A stretch of 64,000 bases of DNA from the NCBI RefSeq assembly GCF_015905305.1, contig NZ_JADZLQ010000001.1:2070599-2134598 (forward strand). The letters run 5' to 3'. Shown one piece after another: positions 36,180 through 43,163 of this stretch (positions are counted from its first letter, which is position 1; each line of letters begins with the position of its first letter). This DNA comes from Pinirhizobacter soli. GTDB taxonomy: Bacteria; Pseudomonadota; Gammaproteobacteria; Xanthomonadales; Rhodanobacteraceae. The position numbers and the translations under genes were made by a program. The notes beneath the pieces were generated by a model, which worked only from the letters and a program-made list of their open reading frames with translations, searched no databases and was not told the origin of the DNA.

Positions 36180-36407
36180 GTGCAGCGCTACCGCAACCTC
36201 GATGGCAACTCAGGCGTCGCCGCCTTCACAGTCGGCGACGGTTTCATCGATGTTCGTTTCATCGAGGGCGGAACCTACCGCTACGACAGCACCACGCCAG
36301 GCGCCGATGACGTCGCCGCCATGCAAGGCCTCGCCCGCGCCGGACGCGGCCTTGCCACGTACATCAACCAGCACGTGCGCGAGCGCTTCGCCGCGCGCCT
36401 CGACTGA
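36180..36407 (+). CDS. KTSC-like small protein between nrdA and nrdB
   Basis: 75 residues starting at a GTG two bases after the nrdA stop, which suggests coupled translation. It has VRFIEGGTYRYDSTTPGADDVAAMQGLARAGRGLATYINQHVRERF as its core (in pieces: FIEGGTYRYDS, ARAGRGLATYINQHV), which resembles the KTSC domain: a beta strand with GG-Y-Y, then a small helix and a G-x-x-x-N segment. KTSC is linked to lysyl-tRNA synthetases and RNA-processing proteins but its role is unclear. Lying inside the nrd operon it might affect the reductase; this is inference. nrdB starts 11 bases later. Confidence 0.75.
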   Translation: MQRYRNLDGNSGVAAFTVGDGFIDVRFIEGGTYRYDSTTPGADDVAAMQGLARAGRGLATYINQHVRERFAARLD

Positions 36408-36418
36408 CCAGGAAAAGA

Positions 36419-37447
36419 ATGTCCAGCCAACCCGTATCCCGCGACTCCCGACTGCTCGACCCTGGCTTCGAGCTCACGCTTCGCCCGATGAAGTACCCGC
36501 AGTTCTACGAAATGTATCGCGCGGCGATCCGCAACACCTGGACCGTGGAGGAAGTGGACTTCTCGCTGGACACCACCGACCTCAACAAGAAGATGTCCGA
36601 TGCCGACCGGCACCTGATCCATCGCCTGGTGGCGTTCTTCGCCACCGGCGATACCATCGTGTCGAACAACCTGGTGCTGAACCTGTACCAGCACGTTAAC
36701 TCGCCCGAGGCGCGCATGTTCCTTTCGCGCCAGCTGTACGAAGAAGCACTGCATGTCCAGTTCTACCTGACCCTGCTCGACACCTACATTCCCGACCAGA
36801 ACGAGCGCGCCCGCGCGTTCTCGGCCATCGAGACGATTCCATCGATCCGCCACAAGGCCGAGTTCTGCTTCAAGTGGATCGATTCCATCCAGGACGTGCA
36901 CCGCCTGGAAACGCGTGAGCAGCGCCGTCAGTTCCTGCTTAACCTGATCTGCTTTGCAGCCTGCATCGAAGGCCTGTTCTTCTTCGCCGCCTTCGCCTAC
37001 GTTTACTACCTGCGTTCGCGCGGCCTGCTGCACGGCTTGGCCTCGGGAACCAACTGGGTGTTCCGCGACGAATCCGGCCACATGGCCTTCGCCTTCGAGG
37101 TGGTGCGCCAGGTGCGCGAGGAAGAACCCGACCTCTTCGACGACGAGATGCGCCTGCAGGTGGAAGCCATGCTTGAAGATGCCATTTCCTGCGAGACGCA
37201 ATTCGCCCAGGATGTGCTCTCCGGCGGCGTGGCGGGTCTCTCGGTGGCCGACATGCGCCAATACCTTGAGTACTGCGCCGACCAGCGCCTGGTGCAGCTG
37301 GACATGCCGAAGAAGTATGGCTCGCGCAATCCATTCGACTTCATGGACCTGCAGGACGTACAAGAGCTCACCAACTTCTTCGAACGCCGCGTGTCGTCGT
37401 ACCAGGTGGGTGTGCAGGGCGAAGTGACCTTCGACGCCTCGTTCTAA
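36419..37447 (+). CDS. nrdB: Ribonucleoside-diphosphate reductase class Ia, beta subunit
   Basis: 342 residues. It carries the di-iron centre and tyrosyl radical that start catalysis in NrdA. Ligand motifs are visible: YEEALHVQFY (two Glu region, His, and a candidate radical Tyr), CIEGLFFF, and DESGHMAF. An AGGAAAAG ribosome site precedes the ATG. It is in the same transcript as nrdA and the KTSC-like gene. Confidence 0.96.
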   Translation: MSSQPVSRDSRLLDPGFELTLRPMKYPQFYEMYRAAIRNTWTVEEVDFSLDTTDLNKKMSDADRHLIHRLVAFFATGDTIVSNNLVLNLYQHVNSPEARMFLSRQLYEEALHVQFYLTLLDTYIPDQNERARAFSAIETIPSIRHKAEFCFKWIDSIQDVHRLETREQRRQFLLNLICFAACIEGLFFFAAFAYVYYLRSRGLLHGLASGTNWVFRDESGHMAFAFEVVRQVREEEPDLFDDEMRLQVEAMLEDAISCETQFAQDVLSGGVAGLSVADMRQYLEYCADQRLVQLDMPKKYGSRNPFDFMDLQDVQELTNFFERRVSSYQVGVQGEVTFDASF

Positions 37448-37481
37448 AGGCGGGCTGCCCCTCGCCGAAGGAATATCCGCC

Positions 37482-37865
37482 ATGAGCAATCCCACTGAAG
37501 CCCGGCTGCTTGAGATCGTGTTCCCGGACCACACCAATCACCTGGGTACCCTTTTCGGCGGCCAGGCGCTGGCCTGGATGGATAAGGCGGCATTCCTGGC
37601 CGCGTCGCGGTACTCCCGGCAGATCGTCGTTACCGGACGCTCGGAGCAGGTGGATTTCCACGTGCCGGTGCGCAAGGGGCAGATGGTGGAACTGATCGCC
37701 ACAGTGCTTTCGGTGGGCCGCACCTCGATGAAGATCGACGTGGCCATGTATGCCGAGGATCTTCTGAGCGGTGCCCGCGAGCTTTGCACGCGCGGCACCT
37801 TCACCATGATCGCGCTGGATGCCAACTACAAGCCGACGCCCGTGCAGCCGCTACCCGCGGCGTAA
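37482..37865 (+). CDS. Acyl-CoA thioesterase (hotdog fold, YciA-like)
   Basis: 127 residues of the hotdog acyl-CoA hydrolase family. The N-terminal segment FPDHTNHLGTLFGGQALAWMDK holds the conserved Asn-His and Gly-Gly pattern with the later Asp catalytic residue, and the central VDFHVPVRKGQ strand is typical. It would cleave acyl-CoA to free acid. GAAGGA lies eight bases before the ATG. It follows nrdB by 34 bases and may be read through, but a functional link is not implied. Confidence 0.88.
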   Translation: MSNPTEARLLEIVFPDHTNHLGTLFGGQALAWMDKAAFLAASRYSRQIVVTGRSEQVDFHVPVRKGQMVELIATVLSVGRTSMKIDVAMYAEDLLSGARELCTRGTFTMIALDANYKPTPVQPLPAA

Positions 37866-37877
37866 TCGGACGGTGAG

Positions 37878-38405
37878 CTACCAGATCAGGTCGTCGGGCA
37901 CCTTGAACTTGCTGTAGAACTCGTCTTCTGCACTCTCGCCGGTGCCTGTCTGCGCATGGTCGACAACGATAAGCGATGCGTCGCGTTCACGGATTTTTTC
38001 CCCGGCAATGCGGGGCAATACTTCGTAGCCGTCGCCGTGACGCACCACCACCAGCGCACCTGCGGCGAGCTGCGCGCGCATGGGTTCATCGACCAGGAAG
38101 CTGGCGATCGCATTGCCGTCGCTGAAGCGATAGCTGATCTCGCCCTTTCGCGGCAGCCGGTGTTCGGCAACGATCTGCTTCACCTGGGCCTGGCGCTCGG
38201 CCGCGCGCTGCTTGTCGTTCCGTTCCGCGGCGATGGCGCGGTCACGCTCGGCCTTCTCGCGCTGGGCGTCCGTGGCCTGCGTGGCGACAGGAGCCGGCGC
38301 GGCCTTGCCGTGGCGCTGCTTGTTCTGCTCGCGGACGACCTCGGCCACCTTGGCCTTCTTTACCAGGCCCGCCTTGAGCAGTTGTTCCTGCAGTGGATTG
38401 CGCAT
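37878..38405 (-). CDS. DUF2058 family protein (YaiL-like)
   Basis: 175 residues, highly charged. The family signature start is NPLQEQLLKAGLVKKAKV; a Lys/Arg/Gln-rich helical linker follows (about residues 25-85), then a small beta domain with YRFSDGNAIASFLVDE. Members are called nucleoprotein/polynucleotide-associated in E. coli but the function is not established. It is convergent with the thioesterase (12-base gap) and divergent from the aldo/keto reductase. Confidence 0.87.
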   Translation of the reverse strand: MRNPLQEQLLKAGLVKKAKVAEVVREQNKQRHGKAAPAPVATQATDAQREKAERDRAIAAERNDKQRAAERQAQVKQIVAEHRLPRKGEISYRFSDGNAIASFLVDEPMRAQLAAGALVVVRHGDGYEVLPRIAGEKIRERDASLIVVDHAQTGTGESAEDEFYSKFKVPDDLIW

Positions 38406-38523
38406 GATCTTGCCGAAAGTCGGTGGATACGGCCCGATATTGTAGCGCTGCGTTAGCCGATGCGATTTGTATACATGACAGGTAATAACATGGGGATCCC
38501 CTCCCCTTGCATTGGAGCATTCG

Positions 38524-39516
38524 ATGCTTACCCGCACGCTTGGCCGCAACGGCCCCTCCATTTCCGCGATCGGCCTTGGCTGCATGGGCATGAGCGAGTT
38601 CTACGGTGGCCTGGACGACAATGAGTCCATCGCCACCATCCACCGCGCGCTGGAACTGGGCATCAACTTCCTCGATACGTCCGATGCCTACGGCCCGCAC
38701 ACCAACGAAGTGCTGGTGGGCAAGACCATCGCCGGCAAGCGCGACAAGGTTTTCCTGGCCACAAAGTTCGGCATCGTGCGCGACCCGGCCAATCCCCAGG
38801 CGCGGGGCGTGAACGGCCGTCCGGAGTACGTGCGCAAGTCCTGCGACGACAGCCTCAAACGGCTGGGCGTGGACTACATCGACCTCTACTACCAGCACCG
38901 GGTGGACCGCGACACGCCGATCGAGGAAACGGTCGGCGCCATGGCGGACCTGGTCAAGGTCGGCAAGGTGCGTCACCTTGGCCTTTCCGAGGCATCGGCA
39001 GCCACCATCGAGCGCGCTCACAAGGTGCACCCCATCGCGGCGCTACAGGCGGAATATTCCCTGTGGACGCGCGACCCGGAAACCACCGGGACGCTCGATG
39101 CCTGTCGCAAGTTCGGCATCGCCCTGGTGGCCTACAGCCCGCTGGGACGCGGCTTCCTTACCGGAGCGATCAAGAGCCCCGATGATTTCGACGCCGATGA
39201 CTACCGCCGCAACAACCCGCGTTTCCAGGGCGAGAATTTCACCCGCAACCTGAAGCTGGTGGAACAGGTGCGCAAGCTCGCCGCCGACAAGGGCTGCACA
39301 CCTTCGCAACTGGCGCTGGCCTGGGTGTTGGCGCAGGGCGACGACATCCTGCCGATCCCGGGCACCAAGCGGCGCAAATACCTCGAAGAGAATGCCCACG
39401 CCATCGAAGTGAAACTGGAGAAGTCCGAGCTTGAGGCGCTGGACAAGGCATTCCCGGCCGATGCCGCCGCGGGTGATCGCTACGCCGAGGCCATGATGAA
39501 GGCGATCAACGTCTGA
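38524..39516 (+). CDS. Aldo/keto reductase
   Basis: 330 residues, AKR superfamily (AKR13-like). The catalytic tetrad is visible as Asp and Tyr in [14 protein letters not shown], Lys in LATKFG, and His in LYYQHRVD. The NADPH site is at the C-terminus ([13 protein letters not shown]). It would reduce aldehydes or ketones. ATG at 38524 has GGAG six bases upstream; a TTG four codons earlier is not needed. Confidence 0.92.
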   Translation: MLTRTLGRNGPSISAIGLGCMGMSEFYGGLDDNESIATIHRALELGINFLDTSDAYGPHTNEVLVGKTIAGKRDKVFLATKFGIVRDPANPQARGVNGRPEYVRKSCDDSLKRLGVDYIDLYYQHRVDRDTPIEETVGAMADLVKVGKVRHLGLSEASAATIERAHKVHPIAALQAEYSLWTRDPETTGTLDACRKFGIALVAYSPLGRGFLTGAIKSPDDFDADDYRRNNPRFQGENFTRNLKLVEQVRKLAADKGCTPSQLALAWVLAQGDDILPIPGTKRRKYLEENAHAIEVKLEKSELEALDKAFPADAAAGDRYAEAMMKAINV

Positions 39517-39559
39517 AGGCGGCGCTACAATGGCCGTTTTCCCTCCCGGGAGACGCGCC

Positions 39560-40378
39560 ATGGGTTCCATCGAAGCCTCGCCGCTGGGCCAGCACACCGT
39601 TTATGCCGATCGCTACGATGCCAGCCTGCTATTTCCCATTCCGCGTGCCGACAAGCGCGCGGAACTGGGTCTGGCCGGCGAGCTGCCGTTCTGCGGCGTG
39701 GACGTATGGAACGCCTACGAGCTGTCCTGGCTCGAGCCCAACGGCAAACCGCGCGTGGCCGTGGCCGAGTTCCGCGTGCCGGCGGCCTCGCCGAACATCA
39801 TCGAATCAAAATCGTTCAAGTTGTACCTAAATGGCTTTGCCGCCGAGCGCATCGAGGAAACCGCGCTGGCCGAAACGCTGCAACGCGACCTTTCGGCGGC
39901 TGCCGGTGCAGGCGTAAGTGTGGTCCTGATGGCCCCTGGCGCACTGGATGGATCGAAACTTGCCGAACCACGGGGCGAGTTGATCGACGGGCTGGAGGTG
40001 GCCATCGACCACTACGGGCCGCCGAAGGCCGGGTTCCTCGCCACCGGCGAAGGCAGCGTCGAGGAATCGCTGGTGTCCCATCTGCTGAAGTCCAACTGCC
40101 CGGTCACTGGCCAGCCCGACTGGGGCAGCGTGCAGGTGGACTACGCCGGCGCACCGATCGACCGCGAAGGGCTGCTCCGATACATCGTGTCGTTCCGCAA
40201 CCACAATGAATTCCACGAGCAGTGCGTCGAGCGGATCTGGATGGACATCGCGCGGACCTGCCGGCCCACGCGGCTTTCAGTCTACGGCCGGTATACCCGC
40301 CGGGGCGGCCTGGACATCAATCCCTTCCGCAGCAGTGAGCCGGCGAGCCCCACCAACCCTCGGGGCGCCAGGCAGTAG
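39560..40378 (+). CDS. queF: NADPH-dependent 7-cyano-7-deazaguanine reductase QueF
   Basis: 272 residues, the two-domain (type II) QueF. It reduces preQ0 to preQ1 in queuosine synthesis. The T-fold pieces are [22 protein letters not shown] in the first half and, in the second, the catalytic cysteine in [13 protein letters not shown], the [16 protein letters not shown] segment and the [14 protein letters not shown] end. The ATG at 39560 matches the family; a 10-codon upstream ATG (39530) overlaps a TACAAT hexamer. Other que genes are not in the window. Confidence 0.95.
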   Translation: MGSIEASPLGQHTVYADRYDASLLFPIPRADKRAELGLAGELPFCGVDVWNAYELSWLEPNGKPRVAVAEFRVPAASPNIIESKSFKLYLNGFAAERIEETALAETLQRDLSAAAGAGVSVVLMAPGALDGSKLAEPRGELIDGLEVAIDHYGPPKAGFLATGEGSVEESLVSHLLKSNCPVTGQPDWGSVQVDYAGAPIDREGLLRYIVSFRNHNEFHEQCVERIWMDIARTCRPTRLSVYGRYTRRGGLDINPFRSSEPASPTNPRGARQ

Positions 40379-40481
40379 AATTGACATCTTCATCATGGCT
40401 TCAGGGCGCTTGCCTTTACCTGTAGGGCCTGTAGTCTGCCGCACTGCGCCTTAAACCCCTTCGATTCACGGAACACCACTC

Positions 40482-41060
40482 ATGACGCTTTCTGCCCGCA
40501 CCTTCCTTTTCCCCGCCGCCACCATGGCCGCCCTCCTTGCCCTGAGCGCCTGCGGTAAGCAGGACGAGGGCCAGACCGCCCCGGCCGGCGCCAGCACCGC
40601 CCCGGCCACCCCGGCTCCGGCGGCTACCGCCCCGGCACCGGCTGCCGGCGCACCCGCCGCCGCCAGCACCACGGCCGCAGCAGTTGCGCCCGCCGCCCCG
40701 GCTGCCGCTGCGCCTGCCGCCGCCGGCTTCAAGGTCGACACGGTGACCCTGGGCTCGGTGGTCGGCAACGATCACAAGGTATCGAAGGCCAAGACCTCCT
40801 TCGCCCCTTCCGACAAGGCCATCTACGCCTCGGTCGCCACCGACGGCAGCACGCCGGGCAGCAACCTGAGCGCCAAGTGGACGTTTGAAGATGGCTCGGC
40901 GGTGAGCGACACCAGCAAGACGGTGGCTACCGACGGTCCGGCCGTCACCACCTTCAAGGTGCAGAACCCCAGCGAATGGCCGGAAGGCAAGTACAAGCTC
41001 GTGGTGGCCGTGGACGGCAAGGCCGCCGCCACGCAGGACTTCGAGGTCAAGAAGAAGTAA
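40482..41060 (+). CDS. Lipoprotein with Ala/Pro-rich linker and C-terminal beta domain, unknown function
   Basis: 192 residues. A lipoprotein signal ends at LSAC (acylated Cys24). Residues about 33-82 are an Ala/Pro/Thr low-complexity linker, followed by a compact domain of about 105 residues with alternating strands (KAIYASVATDG, LSAKWTFEDGSAV, GKYKLVVAVDGKAAATQDFEVKKK in pieces) resembling an Ig-like or surface-protein beta sandwich. It is probably tethered to the outer membrane with the linker spanning the periplasm or wall. No catalytic motif is seen. A strong terminator follows. Confidence 0.8.
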   Translation: MTLSARTFLFPAATMAALLALSACGKQDEGQTAPAGASTAPATPAPAATAPAPAAGAPAAASTTAAAVAPAAPAAAAPAAAGFKVDTVTLGSVVGNDHKVSKAKTSFAPSDKAIYASVATDGSTPGSNLSAKWTFEDGSAVSDTSKTVATDGPAVTTFKVQNPSEWPEGKYKLVVAVDGKAAATQDFEVKKK

Positions 41061-41085
41061 CCGCGGTTAGCTACCGTTTCGAATG

Positions 41086-41114
41086 AAGGGCGCCCCGTCG
41101 GGCGCCCTTTTTTT
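41086..41114 (+). terminator. Rho-independent terminator after the Ala/Pro-rich lipoprotein gene
   Basis: A nine-base-pair GC-rich stem (41086-41094 with 41101-41109), six-base loop, then a run of seven T. Confidence 0.9.
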
Positions 41115-41313
41115 ATGGGCATAAGGAAATAAAGGGTTTCCGGCAGCGTTGTGTACGGCGTGCAAAGACGCGGTGAGCCGCTACCTCACCGCTCGCATAC
41201 ATCGGCGTCAATTCCCAAATGCGCTAATTCATACGCCAGCCAAGCCAACGGACTGGATAACACCACCCGTGCCAGGCTTGACGCCGGGCCTACCCATAAC
41301 GAGGAGACCCTCC

Positions 41314-41487
41314 ATGCTTCATTACGCCGTCGTATTCCTGGTTATCGCGTTGATTGCCGCCGTGTTCGGTTTCACCGGCATCGCCGCGGGTGCCGCGAGC
41401 ATCGCCAAGATCCTGTTCGTGGTCTTCATCATCCTGTTCGTGCTGTCGCTTATCTTCGGAGGCTTCCGCCGCGGTCCCAGGATCTAG
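41314..41487 (+). CDS. DUF1328 (YtjA-like) small membrane protein
   Basis: 57 residues, almost wholly hydrophobic: two helices (about 3-23 and 27-50) with the family pattern [20 protein letters not shown] and [10 protein letters not shown], ending in [13 protein letters not shown]1328 proteins are small inner-membrane proteins, often stress-induced, of unknown function. GAGGAG lies eight bases before the ATG. The 253 bases before it hold the upstream terminator and no other gene that I can support. Confidence 0.9.
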   Translation: MLHYAVVFLVIALIAAVFGFTGIAAGAASIAKILFVVFIILFVLSLIFGGFRRGPRI

Positions 41488-41538
41488 CTGGCGTTAGCGC
41501 GCCACTATCGCGTCGGTGCACCCTTGCACCACGAAGGA

Positions 41539-41570
41539 GAGCCCTGCGTCCGCCGCAGGGCTCTTCTTTT
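41539..41570 (+). terminator. Rho-independent terminator after the DUF1328 gene
   Basis: A ten-base-pair stem (41539-41548 with 41554-41563), five-base loop, then TTCTTTT. Confidence 0.88.
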
Positions 41571-41662
41571 ATGCAGGTTCTCACGGTGACTGCACCCCGC
41601 GTTGACCCGTGCGGCGCCATGCTCGACCCACGTTGATATCGCAAACAAGGGAAACCCCGCAC

Positions 41663-42211
41663 ATGAACTTCCGTCGACAAAGCATCCTTAGCATCGCCCT
41701 CGTCACCGCCCTGGGCGCCGTCGCGCTACCGGCGGCGGCCCAACAACCGCAGGCACAACCAGGTGCACAGAAGGCGCCATCGGCCGATGCAGAGTTCGTG
41801 CGCGATGCCAGCGCCGCTGGCCTGGGCGAGATCGGCCTCAGCCAGATCGCTTCGGAGAAGGCCAGCAGCGACGACGTGAAGAATTTCGCCGGCACCATGA
41901 TCACCGACCACACCGCCGCCAACCAGAAGCTCGCCGCCATCGCCCAGGGCAAGGGCATCGCGGTATCCACCGAGCCGATGAAGGCCCAGGCCGCCGCCGC
42001 CAATAGCCTGAAGCAGTCACAGGGCACCCAGTTCGATGCCAAGTACATCTCGCTGATGAAGAAGGACCACGCCAAGGCGATCGAGCTGTTCAAGAAGGAA
42101 GCCGCTTCCGGCCAGGATCCAGAACTGAAGGCCTTCGCCGCCGAGACCCTCCCCACCATCGAGCACCACGCGGACATGGCATCGAAGCTGACACCAGGGA
42201 TGAAGGGCTAG
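41663..42211 (+). CDS. DUF4142 exported protein
   Basis: 182 residues with a Sec signal peptide (cleavage probably after PAAA near residue 26). The mature helical domain has the DUF4142 pattern: EFVRDASAAGLGEIGLSQIA, an FAGTMITDHTAANQKL helix with the conserved Asp-His, and the C-terminal ETLPTIEHHADMA. The fold is ferritin-like in related structures, but a function is not established. Often seen next to stress genes such as small envelope proteins. A terminator follows. Confidence 0.9.
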   Translation: MNFRRQSILSIALVTALGAVALPAAAQQPQAQPGAQKAPSADAEFVRDASAAGLGEIGLSQIASEKASSDDVKNFAGTMITDHTAANQKLAAIAQGKGIAVSTEPMKAQAAAANSLKQSQGTQFDAKYISLMKKDHAKAIELFKKEAASGQDPELKAFAAETLPTIEHHADMASKLTPGMKG

Positions 42212-42230
42212 ACCCATCCGCAACGCCACG

Positions 42231-42258
42231 AAAAAAGCCCGCTTTCGCGGGCTTTTTT
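42231..42258. terminator. Bidirectional terminator between the DUF4142 gene and tRNA-Arg
   Basis: A near-perfect twelve-base-pair stem (42231-42242 with 42247-42258) with GCCCGC core, four-base TTTC loop and A-run on one side, T-run on the other. It can end both the plus-strand DUF4142 transcript and the minus-strand tRNA transcript. Confidence 0.9.
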
Positions 42259-42266
42259 CTGGAATG

Positions 42267-42343
42267 TGGTGCGCCCGGAGGGATTCGAACCCCCGACCAA
42301 TGGCTTCGGAAGCCACTACTCTATCCGGCTGAGCTACGGGCGC
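42267..42343 (-). tRNA. tRNA-Arg (anticodon CCG)
   Basis: On the minus strand, GCGCCCG starts the acceptor stem and CGGGCGC-A-CCA closes it, with CCA encoded. The D arm is AGCTCAGCCGGATAGAGT, the anticodon loop TTCCGAA holds anticodon CCG between GTGGC and GCCAT, and the T arm has TTCGAAT. It reads CGG arginine codons, which are frequent in this high-GC DNA. Confidence 0.97.
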
Positions 42344-42353
42344 GTGGCCGGCG

Positions 42354-42359
42354 ATTGTA
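42354..42359 (-). promoter_or_regulatory. Candidate -10 element of tRNA-Arg
   Basis: TACAAT on the minus strand, ending ten bases before the tRNA 5' end, which gives a leader of about four bases. The -35 hexamer is weak. Confidence 0.35.
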
Positions 42360-42380
42360 GCCGATCCGGGGGCCGGCCAG

Positions 42381-42707
42381 CTACGGCGGGGAAACCAGGC
42401 GTGGCGCCGCCGATTTCCGCAAAGGTTCGATGGCAAGGCGCAGCCCCATCGCCTTGAGTATCGCGGACAAGCTACTGAGCCCAGGATTGCCCTCACGCGA
42501 CAGGGTCCGGTAGATCTGCGTGGGATTGAGGTCGGCCTGCGCCGCGACCACTTGCGCGCCCCCGAATGCCAGCGTCAGTTGCCGAAGCACGACGAGTAGT
42601 TCGCCCTGGTCTCCTTCCTCCAGAATGCTGTTGATTACCTGGATGGCCAGGTCAGGCTTCTTCCTGTAGAGCTCGGCCATTGCAACGTCATGCGGTTTAC
42701 TTTTCAT
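42381..42707 (-). CDS. Antitoxin of a HigA-like type II toxin-antitoxin pair
   Basis: 108 residues. The helix-turn-helix half (LTLAFGGAQVVAAQADLNPTQIYRTL in pieces) followed by SREGNPGLSSLSAILKAMGLRLAIEP matches the probable addiction-module antidote family, including the GNP motif. It neutralises the RelE-type partner and probably represses the operon. The ATG at 42707 overlaps the toxin end by 11 bases (toxin first, as in this family). A longer frame runs into the toxin gene. Confidence 0.88.
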   Translation of the reverse strand: MKSKPHDVAMAELYRKKPDLAIQVINSILEEGDQGELLVVLRQLTLAFGGAQVVAAQADLNPTQIYRTLSREGNPGLSSLSAILKAMGLRLAIEPLRKSAAPRLVSPP

Positions 42708-43038
42708 TGTCCTGCCTTCGTTGCCAGTCATCCCAAAGGTGCACTGCTTTATTGATATCAGACGCCTGTGATCGCTTGTCGCCTCCGCAGAGCAACAGAA
42801 CAACGCAATCATGGGCTACGCCAAAATAAATGCGGTATCCCGGGCCCACGTCCACGCGCAGCTCCCTCACACCGTCGCGGCAATATTTCCAATCACCGAA
42901 GTTGCCTTGTTGCATACGCCCTATACGACGGATCACGGCAAGCTGACCCTTGTTGTCGCGCAATCGTTCGAGCCAGTCGCCAAACGGTTGGAAGCCATCC
43001 TCGGCGCTGACGTAGTGCTCAATCCTTAGCGTCTTCAT
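42697..43038 (-). CDS. RelE/HigB-family toxin (addiction-module killer type)
   Basis: 113 residues of the RelE/ParE superfamily, killer-protein subfamily. VRELRVDVGPGYRIYFG is the diagnostic core with its catalytic Arg/Tyr region, preceded by GNFGDWKY and followed by LLLCGGDKRSQASDI. Such toxins usually cut mRNA on ribosomes. It overlaps the antitoxin start. Start at 43038 gives the MKTLRIEHY N-terminus typical of the family. The module sits between tRNA-Arg and the M61 gene. Confidence 0.9.
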   Translation of the reverse strand: MKTLRIEHYVSAEDGFQPFGDWLERLRDNKGQLAVIRRIGRMQQGNFGDWKYCRDGVRELRVDVGPGYRIYFGVAHDCVVLLLCGGDKRSQASDINKAVHLWDDWQRRQDNEK

Positions 43039-43112
43039 ATTCGTTTTTTGACGAATCCATGTCAAGGGTATGGACGCCGCCCTCCTGGCCACGTCGAATG
43101 AAAAGCGTGCAT

Positions 43113-43139
43113 AAAAAAAGCCCCGGCAGATGCCGGGGC
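43113..43139 (-). terminator. Rho-independent terminator of the M61 peptidase gene
   Basis: Minus-strand reading gives an eight-base-pair GCCCCGGC stem (43120-43127 with 43132-43139), four-base loop, then a run of seven T. It lies 25 bases after the peptidase stop. Confidence 0.88.
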
Positions 43140-43163
43140 CTTGATGCCGAACGTGTAGTGTTT

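Noticed and set aside
40600-40740. GCC/CCG-rich tract as a tandem DNA repeat
   Set aside because: It is imperfect and encodes the Ala/Pro spacer of the lipoprotein; no regular repeat unit is conserved at DNA level.
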